Part shown: positions 35,330 to 44,724 of the stretch, one piece after another
How the letters are laid out: the number at the start of each line of letters is the position of its first letter
Numbering within the stretch: position 1 is the stretch's first letter
Program-made: the position numbers and the translations under genes
Origin: Paraburkholderia eburnea
Lineage (GTDB): Bacteria > Pseudomonadota > Gammaproteobacteria > Burkholderiales > Burkholderiaceae
DNA length: 64,000 bases
Assembly (NCBI RefSeq): GCF_002917095.1
Contig: NZ_PQGA01000009.1
Span: 1-64,000 of the forward strand
Direction: 5' to 3'
The notes under the pieces: generated by a model
The model's database searches: none
Seen by the model: only the letters and a program-made list of their open reading frames with translations
What the model was told of the DNA's origin: nothing

Positions 35330-36397
35330 TCAGGCTGCGCTGCCCGGTTGTTCCGGTTGCGGACCCGGCACGACCGTCACCCAGTAGCGTGTGCGCCAGA
35401 TCACCTGCACGGGCAGCGTCTCGGGCAGCGCGGCGAGGATGTTGTCGGTATCGGCGAGCTGGAAGGCGCCGGAGATCGGCAGATTCGCCACTGCCGGGTC
35501 GCAGCGCACGAGGCCTGGCCGGTAGCGGCTCAATTCGTCGAGGAAATCGGCCAGCCGCACGCGCTGCGCGAACAGCACGCCATGCGTCCAGTCCGCGCCG
35601 TGCGGATCGGCGCTCGCGAGCGGCGCAATGCTGTTGGCCGTGAAGCGCGTCTGCTCGCCGGCGCTGACGATGCGCGCGAGATGCGGCGCGTCGGCGGGCG
35701 TGACTTCCACCGCGCCGTGGAACACGGCCACATGCGTGCCGTTGTCATCGCCCGCGTCATGCACGTCACGCACCACGAAGCGCGTGCCGAGCGCGCGGAT
35801 GCGCCCGTCGCCAGTCTGCACGATGAAGGGCCGCGCGCTCGCTTGCGGGTCGGGCGCGGTTTCCACGAGGATCTCGCCCGCGTCCAGGCGCACGCGCCGC
35901 TCGTGCGCGTCGAACGCCACATCGATCGCGCTGGCCGTGTTCAGCTCCACGCGCGTGCCATCGGCGAGGACCAGCGTGCGGCGCTCGCCTGTGCCCGTGC
36001 GCGCGTCGGCGCACCAGATGCGCCAAGGCGTCGTGCGCCACGCGAGCCAGCCGGTCGGCCCCGCGACCAGCAGCAGGCTCAGGGTCTTGAGCGCGGCGCG
36101 TCGGCGCGCCTGATCGACTGCCGCACGCGGTTTGCCGCGCTCGGCGCGCGCGAGCGCGGACATGCCCACCTTCGCGGGCAATAAGTCGAACTTCGCATTG
36201 AGCCGTTCGGCGCGCCGCCACGCGCGCGCGTGTTCCGGATTCGCCGCGCGCCAGCGCGTGCAGGCGTCGATGTCCTCGGGCGTGGGATTGTCGGCGAGCC
36301 GCACGAGCCACTCGGCCGCCGCGCGCGCCACGGCGCGCTCCAGCGGACGCGGATCGTCGTCGGCGTCCCCGGCGGGGCTATCGAGGCGCGCGTTCAC
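35330..36397 (-). CDS. FecR-family anti-sigma regulator
   Basis: 355 residues. An N-terminal cytoplasmic anti-sigma part (DUF4880; AAAEWLVRLADNPTPEDIDACTRWRAANPEHARAW in pieces) is followed by a TM helix (about 105-122, LLLVAGPTGWLAW) and the periplasmic FecR domain (LADGTRVELNTASAIDV, RPFIVQTGDGRIRALGTRFVV). It relays receptor occupancy to FecI. The start overlaps the sigma factor stop by four bases. Confidence 0.9.
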   Translation of the reverse strand: MNARLDSPAGDADDDPRPLERAVARAAAEWLVRLADNPTPEDIDACTRWRAANPEHARAWRRAERLNAKFDLLPAKVGMSALARAERGKPRAAVDQARRRAALKTLSLLLVAGPTGWLAWRTTPWRIWCADARTGTGERRTLVLADGTRVELNTASAIDVAFDAHERRVRLDAGEILVETAPDPQASARPFIVQTGDGRIRALGTRFVVRDVHDAGDDNGTHVAVFHGAVEVTPADAPHLARIVSAGEQTRFTANSIAPLASADPHGADWTHGVLFAQRVRLADFLDELSRYRPGLVRCDPAVANLPISGAFQLADTDNILAALPETLPVQVIWRTRYWVTVVPGPQPEQPGSAA

Positions 36398-36909
36398 AGC
36401 GCCATCATCAGGCAGGCTTCGAACGCGTCCGCCATATAGCGTTTGACCGTGCGCACGCTCACCTGGAGCCGCTCGGCGATCTCCGCATAGGTCAGGCCTT
36501 CGAGCTGCGCGAGCAGGAAGGCCGTGCGCGCCTTCGGTGCGAGGCTGTCTAGCATGGCATCGACTTCATGGAGCGTTTCGAGGATCACGAGGCGCTCCTC
36601 GGTGGACGGCGTCTGCGGTTCGGGCAGTTGCGCGAGCGCGGCCAGAAAGGCTTGTTCCAGCGACAGACGCCGGTAGTGATTGAGCAGCACGCTGCGCGCG
36701 ACCGTCGTGAGATACGCGCGCGGCTCACGCAGCTCGGGCGCGCCCAGGCGTTCGTGCGCGCTCAGGATGCGCAGGAAGGTGTCGTGGGCGAGATCGGCGG
36801 CCTCGAAGGCATCGCCGAGCTTGCGGCGCAGCCAGCCATGCAGCCAGCCGTGATGGTCGCGATAGAGCGCGTGCACCTGCTGTTGCGCGTCGATCAGGAC
36901 GGCGGACAT
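36394..36909 (-). CDS. FecI-family ECF sigma factor
   Basis: 171 residues. Sigma region 2 (about 10-75; LYRDHHGWLHGWLRRKLG, DLAHDTFLRIL) and region 4 (about 115-165; LTYAEIAERLQVSVRTVKRYM) are both present. ATG 36909 follows AAAGGGG; the frame extends eight codons upstream. Activated by the receptor/FecR at 32692-36397 and preceded by a Fur-box-like site. Confidence 0.92.
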   Translation of the reverse strand: MSAVLIDAQQQVHALYRDHHGWLHGWLRRKLGDAFEAADLAHDTFLRILSAHERLGAPELREPRAYLTTVARSVLLNHYRRLSLEQAFLAALAQLPEPQTPSTEERLVILETLHEVDAMLDSLAPKARTAFLLAQLEGLTYAEIAERLQVSVRTVKRYMADAFEACLMMAL

Positions 36910-36971
36910 CGAGCAAACCCCTTTTTTCCCCACGCCGCTGACCGTTGAAGTCGATCGATCTATGCGACATA

Positions 36972-36990
36972 AATAAGAATGATTTGCATT
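36972..36990. promoter_or_regulatory. Fur-box-like site upstream of fecI-type gene
   Basis: AATAAGAATGATTTGCATT (19 bp) fits the hexamer-repeat form of Fur boxes with the AATGATT core, 63 bp upstream of the sigma factor start. Confidence 0.55.
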
Positions 36991-37345
36991 TATATCGCGA
37001 TGTTACGGTTTGTGCAACAAAAACCGTGAAGGATTCTGTTTTGCGGTGCGCCGCGTCCACAAACAGCTGTTCTGTTTGGATTCAATGACTTACCTGCACG
37101 TCGAGCGCGCTGGCGACGCGGTTGGCCAGCGGCAAACAGAGCTGGCAGCCCGTCAGCAGGAGCAGGCGGGGCAGTGGGTGGCACTACGGGATAAGAGGGC
37201 AGACTCCATCGCCCCATGCCTCCAGCGTTCTTTACACCGCTTTTCCCTGCGGGCCGTGCGCTGGTTATCGGCGGGCCTGTTCCCGAGGGTGCGGAGTTAC
37301 CGGCGACATTGACAGTAGAGGCCGTGCCCGCATTGCCGCAGAAAC
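36991..37345. other. Gene-poor region between the two receptor loci
   Basis: Short ORFs occur on both strands (for example 37010-37312 plus) but none has a recognisable family, start signal or neighbour logic. On the minus strand, short broken frames with CPAC and GCQLCLPL could be relics of a Cys-containing small protein, but this is not strong enough to call. Confidence 0.35.
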
Positions 37346-37372
37346 TAAAAAACCCAGCCGATAAAGGCTGGG
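37346..37372 (-). terminator. Intrinsic terminator of the second TonB receptor
   Basis: Stem CCCAGCC/GGCTGGG (37353-37359 with 37366-37372), 34 bp past the receptor stop, followed on the minus strand by TTTTTT. Confidence 0.88.
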
Positions 37373-37406
37373 CCAATGACGAAATTCAAAGCAGCAACAA
37401 ACAGAA

Positions 37407-39659
37407 TCAGAAGTCCGTCGTCATCGAGAACAGCACCGTGCGCGGTGCGCCCATCGTCAGATAGCCGCCGATCGCCGAACTCCAGTAAGCCTTGTTGGTC
37501 AGGTTCAACACGTCGGCGCGGAACGTCGTGTCGCGGCCAAGGATATTCGTCTTGTACCGCGCGCCCAGATCGACCGTGTCCCAGGCCTTGATCGACAGCG
37601 TGTTGGCCGCGTCCAGGTACTGCGGCCCGGTGTGCGTGTAGCGCGCCGAGAACGTCAGACCCTGGACCCACGGCAGGTCGTATTCGGCGCCGAGGTTGAA
37701 CATGAAGCTCGGCACGCCGATCGGATGATTGCCGTCCGTCGAGCCGGTATCCAGTTGCACCGCGTTGATGTAGGTCGCGCCCGCGATCAGGCGCACGCCC
37801 TTGTACACCTCGCCGAACACCGATGCTTCCACGCCGCGATGGCGCTCGTTGCCGTCCGCCACGAAGTAACCCGCGCTATTGGTGTAGCTCTGCGGCTTTT
37901 CGAGCTGATACAGCGCCAGTTGCGCGCCGTACTTGCCGGTGTCGTACTTCGCGCCTACTTCGTACTGTTTGGTGCGCTCGGGCGCGAGCAGCGCGCCATA
38001 GTTCTTCGCGCTCGTCGGCGCCTGGTCGCCTGCCGAGAGCGATTCGCTGCGGTTCGCGTAGAACGACAGGTTCTCGGTCGGCTTGAAGACGAGGCCGAAT
38101 AGCGGCGTCGTGATCGAATCGTTGTACGCCTCGGTCTGCTGGAGCGTCGACGACGAATACGCGTTCGACAGGATTTCCTGGTGACGCACGCCGACGGTGA
38201 ACAGCACGCGGTCATGGAAGAAGCCCAGCGTGTCCGACGCCGCCACGCTGCGCATCAGGTTCAGCGCCGTGATGGGAGGATTGCCATCGAGTCCCTGCGA
38301 GTAGTACGCCGAAGCCGGCGAGGCCACTTGCGGCGTGTTGTAGAGATCGGTGTTGAAGCTGCCCGACATGTTCCACGCCGACTGCGTGTTGACGCGCACG
38401 ATCGATGCGCCCGCCGTCACGAAGTGGCTGACGGGGCCGGTGTTGAAGTGGCCGCGCACGCCCACTTCCGCCGAGGTCGCGTCTTCCTTGCGCGGCACGT
38501 ACATGCGCGTGGCCGTGGAGAGATCGGGGTTCGTGTAGTACGGCGACGAGTACTGGCCGGACTCGTTGCTGTGCCGCACGCCGCCTGCCACATAGGCCGT
38601 CCAGCCCGGCTGGAAGTCGTATTCGGCGCGCAGGATGCCGACCGTGTCCTCGGTCTGGCTGGACGACCAGGTCTGGCCGTAGTTGTAAGTGGCCGACGGC
38701 ACCGTGGGGATTTCCGTGCCCGAAACGTACACCACGGGTCGGCCGTCGCCGACGTGCTGACGTTGATAGAGCAAATCGCCTTCGAGGCGCAGCTTGTCGC
38801 CGCGCCAGTCGAGCGCCACGGCGGTCTGGTTGTTGCGGCGGTGCTCGCCGTCGATGCTCGTTTCGCCGTCGCGGTTCGCCTGGTTCACGCGAATGCCGAA
38901 CTGGTCCTGGTCGCCGAAACGGCGGCCCACGTCGATATGCGTGCCGAACTCGCCCGAGCCGCTGCCTTCGAGGGTGACTTCGGTGAGCGGCTTGTCGTCG
39001 GCGCGTTTGAGCTGCAGATTCACGCTGCCGCCGATCGAACTGCCGCCCGGCGCCGCGCCGTTCAGAAATGCGCTCGCGCCCTTGAACACGTCCACGCGCT
39101 CGATAGCGGGCGTTTCCACCATCTGGCGCGGCGTGATGCCGTAAAGACCGTTGAGGGAGACGTCGTCGCTGTCGAGCTGGAAGCCGCGGATGACGTACAC
39201 CTCCTGGAAGTTGCCGTAGCCGTAGGCGGTGCGCACCGCGGGGTCGTTCTGCAGCACGTCGGCGATCGTGCGGGCCTGCTTGTCCGCGATGGCTTTCGCG
39301 GTGTAGGTCGTCATCGAGAACGGCACATCGATGTTCTTCTGCTGGCCGAGCATGCCGAAGTTGCCGCCGCGCGCCACCTGGCCGCCGCCGAAGGTCGGCG
39401 CGAGGTCGCCGGGCAGCACGTCTTTCGCGGCCTGCACCTTCACGGTGGGCAGCGTGGCGTTGGTGCCGGTCGCGGCCTCCGTCGCGCCGCTTGCCTGCGC
39501 GAAGGCGGCGGCGGGCAGCGCGAACGCTACGGCGACCGCGGCGAGCATCGCGCGGCGGCTGGCGGGCAGAACGGGGTGGGCGGGGTGAGCGGTTCGGGCG
39601 GAAAAAGCAGACAGCGCGGCCGCATCGAGGCGCGGCGCAGGACGGCGGGTTACGGACAT
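37407..39659 (-). CDS. TonB-dependent siderophore receptor
   Basis: 750 residues. Signal peptide about 38-55 (AVAVAFALPAAAFAQ). The plug domain has SMTTYTAKAIADKQ, VYVIRGFQLDSDDVSLNG and VDVFKGASAFLNGAAPGG, and the barrel ends in a terminal Phe. It lacks an STN domain, so unlike the 32692 receptor it does not signal through FecR. Pattern resembles FhuE/FoxA-like receptors for hydroxamate-type ferric siderophores; the ligand is not certain. A Fur-box-like site lies 140 bp upstream, and a terminator directly follows the gene. Confidence 0.9.
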   Translation of the reverse strand: MSVTRRPAPRLDAAALSAFSARTAHPAHPVLPASRRAMLAAVAVAFALPAAAFAQASGATEAATGTNATLPTVKVQAAKDVLPGDLAPTFGGGQVARGGNFGMLGQQKNIDVPFSMTTYTAKAIADKQARTIADVLQNDPAVRTAYGYGNFQEVYVIRGFQLDSDDVSLNGLYGITPRQMVETPAIERVDVFKGASAFLNGAAPGGSSIGGSVNLQLKRADDKPLTEVTLEGSGSGEFGTHIDVGRRFGDQDQFGIRVNQANRDGETSIDGEHRRNNQTAVALDWRGDKLRLEGDLLYQRQHVGDGRPVVYVSGTEIPTVPSATYNYGQTWSSSQTEDTVGILRAEYDFQPGWTAYVAGGVRHSNESGQYSSPYYTNPDLSTATRMYVPRKEDATSAEVGVRGHFNTGPVSHFVTAGASIVRVNTQSAWNMSGSFNTDLYNTPQVASPASAYYSQGLDGNPPITALNLMRSVAASDTLGFFHDRVLFTVGVRHQEILSNAYSSSTLQQTEAYNDSITTPLFGLVFKPTENLSFYANRSESLSAGDQAPTSAKNYGALLAPERTKQYEVGAKYDTGKYGAQLALYQLEKPQSYTNSAGYFVADGNERHRGVEASVFGEVYKGVRLIAGATYINAVQLDTGSTDGNHPIGVPSFMFNLGAEYDLPWVQGLTFSARYTHTGPQYLDAANTLSIKAWDTVDLGARYKTNILGRDTTFRADVLNLTNKAYWSSAIGGYLTMGAPRTVLFSMTTDF

Positions 39660-39798
39660 AAATAAGTTCGAAGCTTAGGGTCATGCAGCCGCCTCGCGAG
39701 ACCAGCGGTTCGTGGGCGGACGTATCGTTTTGGGTTGCTCGGGCATCTTGTCGATGCACGGCAGGCGTATTCTCAAAAGTATGCGGATTGTATCTATG

Positions 39799-39817
39799 AA
39801 TGAGAACGATTGTCATT
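39799..39817. promoter_or_regulatory. Fur-box-like site upstream of the TonB receptor
   Basis: AATGAGAACGATTGTCATT is close to the palindromic Fur consensus and lies between the receptor (minus strand) and the gallate genes (plus strand). The rest of 39660-40120 shows no gene. Confidence 0.7.
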
Positions 39818-40120
39818 CGCAAAAATGCTGTCAATAGATCTATTCGGTGTTTACGCAACACTTTCAGGACCGCACGGGCCGATGCGCGCCTTCTCCATAG
39901 TGCGACGACGTCCTCTTCGTTCGTTGCATCAGCAACGTTCCGGCATCGAAAACGCGTGCCAGAGCAACGTTCGGAGGCCGGTTTGGACGGGCCGGAACAA
40001 CCTGCGGCAAACCCCGGCGATAAACAGTTTCGATGGCTTTGAGCGGCAGTTTCGGTACACCGCCCGCGAGGCCCAAACCTACAATGGGGCATCGTGACGA
40101 TGACGCTGGGTGAACCGGAA

Positions 40121-40852
40121 ATGACTGAAAAATCGATGCTCGTGGTGAGCGCGCATAGCGCGGATTTCGTATGGCGTGCGGGTGGCGCAATTGCGCTGCA
40201 CAAGAAGAACGGCTATCGCGTGAAGGTGGTGTGCCTTTCGTTTGGCGAGCGCGGTGAATCCGCGAAACTGTGGCGCAAGGGCGGCGAGATGACGCTCGAT
40301 AAGGTGAAGGCCGCGCGTCGCGAAGAGGCGCTGGCCGCAGCCGAAATCCTCGGCGCGGAAGTGGACTTCTTCGATCTGGGCGACTATCCGCTGCGCGTGT
40401 CCGACGAAGCGCTGCTGCGTCTCGTGGACGTCTATCGCGATGTGCAGCCCGCTTTCGTGTTGAGCCATTCGCAGAAAGACCCGTACAACTTCGATCACCC
40501 GCTCGCGATGCACGTGGCGCAGGAAGCGCGCATCATCGCCCAGGCCGAAGGCCACAATCCGGGCCAGAAGATCGTCGGCGCGCCGCCCGTCTATGCGTTC
40601 GAGCCGCACCAGACCGAGCAGTGCGAATGGGTGCCGAACACCTTTCTCGACATCACCGAAGTGTGGGACGTCAAGCGCCGCGCGATCGAATGTATGGCCG
40701 GTCAGGAACATCTTTGGGAGTACTACACGCGCGTCGCGCTGCAACGCGGCGTGCAGGCCAAGCGCAATATCGGCATCACGGCAAAGCGCGACATTCAATA
40801 CGGCGAAGGCTATATGCGCCTGACGCCCGCTGTCGTGGGAGATCTGGCATGA
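40121..40852 (+). CDS. galB: 4-oxalomesaconate hydratase, PIG-L type
   Basis: 243 residues of the PIG-L/LmbE deacetylase fold. The zinc motif SAHSADFVWRAGG (AHxxD) is near the N-terminus; SHSQKDPYNFDHP supplies the second His cluster. GalB hydrates the enol/keto form of 4-oxalomesaconate to 4-carboxy-4-hydroxy-2-oxoadipate. Its job is supported by the overlapping aldolase and nearby tautomerase genes. Start ATG 40121 gives the usual short N-terminus; GTG 40094 is an alternative. Stop overlaps galC (ATGA). Confidence 0.87.
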   Translation: MTEKSMLVVSAHSADFVWRAGGAIALHKKNGYRVKVVCLSFGERGESAKLWRKGGEMTLDKVKAARREEALAAAEILGAEVDFFDLGDYPLRVSDEALLRLVDVYRDVQPAFVLSHSQKDPYNFDHPLAMHVAQEARIIAQAEGHNPGQKIVGAPPVYAFEPHQTEQCEWVPNTFLDITEVWDVKRRAIECMAGQEHLWEYYTRVALQRGVQAKRNIGITAKRDIQYGEGYMRLTPAVVGDLA

Positions 40853-41544
40853 AGCGCGGCGTCGTCGTAACCGATATCCCGCGCGCGGACGCGCGCGACC
40901 TGGCGATCCTGCAGGCCGCAGGATCGGCTACTGTGCACGAGGCCCAGGCGCGTCTGGGCCTGCTGGCCACGTATATGCGGCCGATCTGGTCCGGCGCGGC
41001 GATTGCCGGTTCGGCGGTGACGGTGCTGATGCCGCCGTCCGACAACTGGATGCTGCACGTGGCCGTCGAGCAATGCCGCCCCGGCGATGTGGTCGTGGCC
41101 GCGCCCACCTCGCCCTGCGAGGATGGTTACTTCGGCGACCTGCTGGCGACCTCGATGAAGGCGCGCGGCGTGCTCGGCCTCGTCATCGACGCGGGTGTGC
41201 GCGACGTGCGCACGCTCAAGGAAATGAACTTCCCGGTATGGTCGAAGGCGGTTTCGGCACAAGGCACCGTCAAGGAGACGCTCGGCTCGGTCAATGTGCC
41301 GGTGGTGTGCGCGCAGCAGATCGTGTATCCGGGCGATGCGATCGTCGCCGACGATGACGGCGTGGTGGTCGTGCCGCTCGCAAGCGTGCCGAAGGTGGTG
41401 GAAGCCACGCAGGCGCGCATCGCCAGGGAAGAGAAGACGCGCGCCGTGCTGGCGGGCGGCACGCTCGGCCTCGACTACTACGCGATGCGCGAGCGTCTGG
41501 CCGAAAAGGGCCTGCGTTATGTGCAGTCCGCAGCGGATCTCTGA
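40849..41544 (+). CDS. galC: 4-carboxy-4-hydroxy-2-oxoadipate aldolase
   Basis: 231 residues of the RraA-like class II aldolase family. GSATVHEAQARLG, the PGDVVVA motif and VIDAGVRDVRTL (metal and pyruvate site) are visible. It cleaves 4-carboxy-4-hydroxy-2-oxoadipate to pyruvate and oxaloacetate, the last step of gallate breakdown. Translationally coupled to galB. Confidence 0.9.
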   Translation: MKRGVVVTDIPRADARDLAILQAAGSATVHEAQARLGLLATYMRPIWSGAAIAGSAVTVLMPPSDNWMLHVAVEQCRPGDVVVAAPTSPCEDGYFGDLLATSMKARGVLGLVIDAGVRDVRTLKEMNFPVWSKAVSAQGTVKETLGSVNVPVVCAQQIVYPGDAIVADDDGVVVVPLASVPKVVEATQARIAREEKTRAVLAGGTLGLDYYAMRERLAEKGLRYVQSAADL

Positions 41545-41560
41545 TCGGGAGGGCCGGCCG

Positions 41561-42697
41561 GTGGTATCGACACAAACAGCGACACAAACCCCGCCTCGAA
41601 GCCAAACGCGTATCCGCTGCATGCTGATGCGCGGCGGCACGTCCAAAGGCGCGTATTTTCTGGCCTCAGATTTGCCGGCCGATCCGGTCCTGCGCGACCG
41701 CGTGCTGCTCGCGGTGATGGGCTCGCCCGATCCGCGCCAGATCGACGGCATCGGCGGCGCGGACCCGCTCACGAGCAAGGTGGCGATCGTCGCGCCCTCG
41801 ACGCGTGCAGACGCCGAAATCGACTATCTGTTCGCGCAGGTCGTGGTGAACGAGGCGCGCGTGGATTACGGCCAGAATTGCGGCAATCTGCTGGCCGGCG
41901 TGGGCCCGTTCGCCATCGAGCGCGGTCTGGTCGATGCGCGCGATGGCGTCACGCCTGTGGCGATCCACATGGTCAACACCGGACAGATCGCGGTAGCCAA
42001 GGTGCCGACGCCGGGGCGCGTCGTGCAGTACGAAGGCGACGCACGTATCGATGGCGTGCCGGGCACGGCGGCGGCGATTGCGCTGGCGTTTCGCGATACC
42101 GCCGGCTCGACTTGCGGCGCGCTGCTGCCGACCGGCAATCTGAAGGACACGGTGGAAGGCATCGACGTCACCTGCATCGACAACGGCATGCCGCTCGTGC
42201 TGATGCGCGCCCAGGATCTTGGCCGCACGGGCTACGAGACACGCGAGCAACTGGACGCCGATGAAGACCTGAAGGCGCGTATCGAGGCGATTCGTCTGGC
42301 CATCGGTCCGCGCATGAATCTGGGCGACGTGCGCGAGCGCACCGTGCCGAAGATGTGTCTGGTGGCGGCGCCGCGCGACGGTGGCACGATCAGCACGCGC
42401 AGCTTTATTCCGCACCGCTGTCATGCGTCGATTGGCGTGTTGGGCGCAGTGAGCGTGGCGAGTGCGGCGGCCTTGCCGGGCACGGTCTGCGATGGCCTGG
42501 CTGTGCTCGAAGAGGGCGCGGAGAGTCGCGAAACCGGGCGTGTCGTCGTCGAGCACCCGACCGGTGAATTCACCGTGGAGCTGACGCTCGCGCGCCGCGA
42601 TGGGAATGTCGAGATCACTGGCGCGGCGCTGTTGCGCACCGCGCGCTGGTTGTTCGACGGCGTGGTGGCGATCCCGCAGTCAGTTTGGACTCCATAG
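41561..42697 (+). CDS. galD: 4-oxalomesaconate tautomerase (PrpF family)
   Basis: 378 residues of the PrpF/DapF-like isomerase fold. MLMRGGTSKGAYF is the family N-terminal signature, with DYGQNCGNLLAGVGPFA holding the catalytic-site Cys and STCGALLPTG following. It isomerises keto to enol 4-oxalomesaconate after ring cleavage. Start is GTG 41561 with GGGAGG upstream; the ATG-initiated frame through galC is a shadow. Confidence 0.9.
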   Translation: MVSTQTATQTPPRSQTRIRCMLMRGGTSKGAYFLASDLPADPVLRDRVLLAVMGSPDPRQIDGIGGADPLTSKVAIVAPSTRADAEIDYLFAQVVVNEARVDYGQNCGNLLAGVGPFAIERGLVDARDGVTPVAIHMVNTGQIAVAKVPTPGRVVQYEGDARIDGVPGTAAAIALAFRDTAGSTCGALLPTGNLKDTVEGIDVTCIDNGMPLVLMRAQDLGRTGYETREQLDADEDLKARIEAIRLAIGPRMNLGDVRERTVPKMCLVAAPRDGGTISTRSFIPHRCHASIGVLGAVSVASAAALPGTVCDGLAVLEEGAESRETGRVVVEHPTGEFTVELTLARRDGNVEITGAALLRTARWLFDGVVAIPQSVWTP

Positions 42698-42760
42698 CGT
42701 ATTTATCGCCTGAAAACCGTCGCGCCGATTGTCGATTCGATCAGCGCGCCAATCATCCGT

Positions 42761-44020
42761 TCAGCCGCCCAGGCGGCCTTCCACCACCCGCACCGCAGGC
42801 GCGACTTCCGCGACCGCAAGCCGTATCGCGTCGATCAACGCGCGTGCGCCCGGCGAAGGTACGCTATCGGCGCGCATCGTCAGCCCGATCTCGCGCCGCG
42901 TGTTGTGCAACGGCACATCGAGCACCACCAGATCCCCTGCCGCGATTTCATAGTGCAATTGCTGCGCCGACAGCGCGGCGATCATGTCCGTGCCCATCAG
43001 CAGGCCGCGTATCACCGCGAGATCGGCGGTCTCGACGGTCGGCATCGGCGGCTTGAGTTTCAGGCGCTTGAATTGCGCCTCGAACAGCCCGCGCGCGGGC
43101 GAATACAGCCGCGAGACGATCCATTGCGCGTTGCGCAGATCGCCCACGCTGAGGCCGGTCTTTTGCGCGAGCGGATGGCCGCGCCGCGCGAGCACGACCA
43201 TGTCTTCGGCCATCAGGCGCTCGTTGGCGAGGCCGCTGGCCGCATCGTTTTCGCGCAGCGCGCCCAGCACGAAATCGACATCGCCCGCCCGCAAGCCCGC
43301 TACCAGCAATTCATAGGCGCTTTCGTCCGTGACCACGCGCACGCCGGGATGCTGCGCGCTCAGGCGCGCGATGGCGGCGGGCAGGATCAGCGTGCGGCCA
43401 AGCGGCAGCGCGCCGACCGTCACGGCGCCCTGGATATTGCCGTGCAGCGCGGCGATGTCGTCGGGCACGTGGCGCAGTTCGTTGAGCGCGCGCCGCACGT
43501 GCAGCAGGAAGGTCTCGCCTTCGGCGCTCAATTGCACGCCGCGCGGGCTGCGGTGGAACAGCGTGACGCCCGAGCCGCTTTCGAGCACGCGCATCGCGCT
43601 GCTCACGGCGGGCTGACTGATGCCGAACGCGCTCGCGGTGCTGGGCATATGCCGATGGCGCGCCAGCGCGACAAACAACTGAAGCCGCCGTGTGTTGAGC
43701 ATCCACGCGGGCAGCGCGCCCTCGGCAAGCGCGCGGCGGCGGGTCTGACGCGCCGCGCACCATTGCGCGAGTACTTCGAGTTCGCCAAAGATGCGCGCGC
43801 AACGATCCAGCACGACGCGGCCCACGGCGGTTGGCAGCATCCCCGACGGTTTGCGCTCGAAGAGCGGCTCGCCCAGCGCGGTTTCGAGTTCCTGCACCGA
43901 GCGCGTGACGGCCGATTGCGCGCGATAGAGCGCGGCGGCAGCGCGCGTGGCGCTGCCCGTATCGGCGACGAGGCGAAACGCGCGCAAATGCGCGAGATTG
44001 AGCAGATCGGCGGGATTCAC
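42761..44020 (-). CDS. LysR-type regulator with two HTH domains, gallate cluster
   Basis: 419 residues, about 110 more than a usual LysR protein. Two LysR-type HTH/wing units are seen: residues about 9-68 (LRAFRLVADTGSATRAAAAL, LFERKPSGMLPTAVG) and about 108-168 (LQLFVALARHRHMPSTASAF, LFHRSPRGVQLSAEG). A normal effector domain follows. Start is GTG 44020, overlapping the GntR gene's stop (GTGA). Location inside the gallate cluster suggests a GalR role, inducing on gallate or a ring-cleavage product. Confidence 0.87.
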   Translation of the reverse strand: MNPADLLNLAHLRAFRLVADTGSATRAAAALYRAQSAVTRSVQELETALGEPLFERKPSGMLPTAVGRVVLDRCARIFGELEVLAQWCAARQTRRRALAEGALPAWMLNTRRLQLFVALARHRHMPSTASAFGISQPAVSSAMRVLESGSGVTLFHRSPRGVQLSAEGETFLLHVRRALNELRHVPDDIAALHGNIQGAVTVGALPLGRTLILPAAIARLSAQHPGVRVVTDESAYELLVAGLRAGDVDFVLGALRENDAASGLANERLMAEDMVVLARRGHPLAQKTGLSVGDLRNAQWIVSRLYSPARGLFEAQFKRLKLKPPMPTVETADLAVIRGLLMGTDMIAALSAQQLHYEIAAGDLVVLDVPLHNTRREIGLTMRADSVPSPGARALIDAIRLAVAEVAPAVRVVEGRLGG

Positions 44021-44724
44021 GCGGCCCCCGCGATCAGATGCAGATGCTCGACCGAGAGATTCAGACTCTCCTTCGAGATGTGCGTGTGCTCCTTCATGAG
44101 CGCCTCCACGCGCGCGCCTTCGCCCTTGAGTAGCGCGCCGACGATGGCATGGTGCTGGCGGTGCGCGTAGGCGAGCATCATGTATTGCTGCTGGCGCGCC
44201 GCATCGTCGAACACGACCGTGGCCGGCGACACGAAGGGAATCTTGTCGTTGAGTCCCAGCGCGGCGCTGACCGCATGATTCTGCGCGGCTTCGACGATCA
44301 GCGCGTGAAAGCGGCCGTTCATGTCGGCGTAGCGTGCTTCCGCGTCGCCGCCGAGTGCGCCCGCGCCCGCCTGGAAAATCGCGTCGCCTTCGCGCAGACA
44401 GTCCTGTAAAGCACGCGCGAGCGTGGGGCTTGCGCCGCGTTCGGCCACGCTGCGCGCGGCAAGGCCCTCGAGCACGCCGCGCACGTCGATGGCATTGAGC
44501 ACGTCGGTCACGCTGAAACGGCGCACGATATAACCGCGCGCGCCGGAGCGTTCGACCAGCCCTTCGGTCGCCAGTACGCTCAGGGCATAACGCAGCGGCG
44601 TGCGCGAGATGCCAAGGCTCCCGGCGAGATGGGCTTCGACGAGCCGCTGGCCCGGCGCGAGTTCGCCCGAAAGGATGCGCGTGCGCAGTGCCTGGACGAT
44701 GGTTTGCTGAGTGGTCTCGTTCAT
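44017..44724 (-). CDS. FadR-subfamily GntR regulator
   Basis: 235 residues. The HTH at about 5-70 shows VQALRTRILSGELAPGQRLVEAHLAGSLGISRTPLRYAL (read in pieces), and an all-helical FCD domain carries His ligands (MNGRFHALIVEAAQN, HRQHHAIVGALL). Divergent from the dioxygenase genes and cotranscribed with the LysR-type gene. Likely controls entry into the gallate pathway. ATG 44724 is chosen; the frame is open to 44811. Confidence 0.87.
   Translation of the reverse strand: MNETTQQTIVQALRTRILSGELAPGQRLVEAHLAGSLGISRTPLRYALSVLATEGLVERSGARGYIVRRFSVTDVLNAIDVRGVLEGLAARSVAERGASPTLARALQDCLREGDAIFQAGAGALGGDAEARYADMNGRFHALIVEAAQNHAVSAALGLNDKIPFVSPATVVFDDAARQQQYMMLAYAHRQHHAIVGALLKGEGARVEALMKEHTHISKESLNLSVEHLHLIAGAA

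Noticed and set aside
37010..37312. Small plus-strand ORF before the receptor terminator
   Set aside because: No start signal, no recognisable family; region described as unexplained.
37081..37340. Possible cobalamin riboswitch on the minus strand
   Set aside because: A GGGAA...CGGTG-like stretch is present, but the conserved core boxes and a downstream B12 gene are missing.
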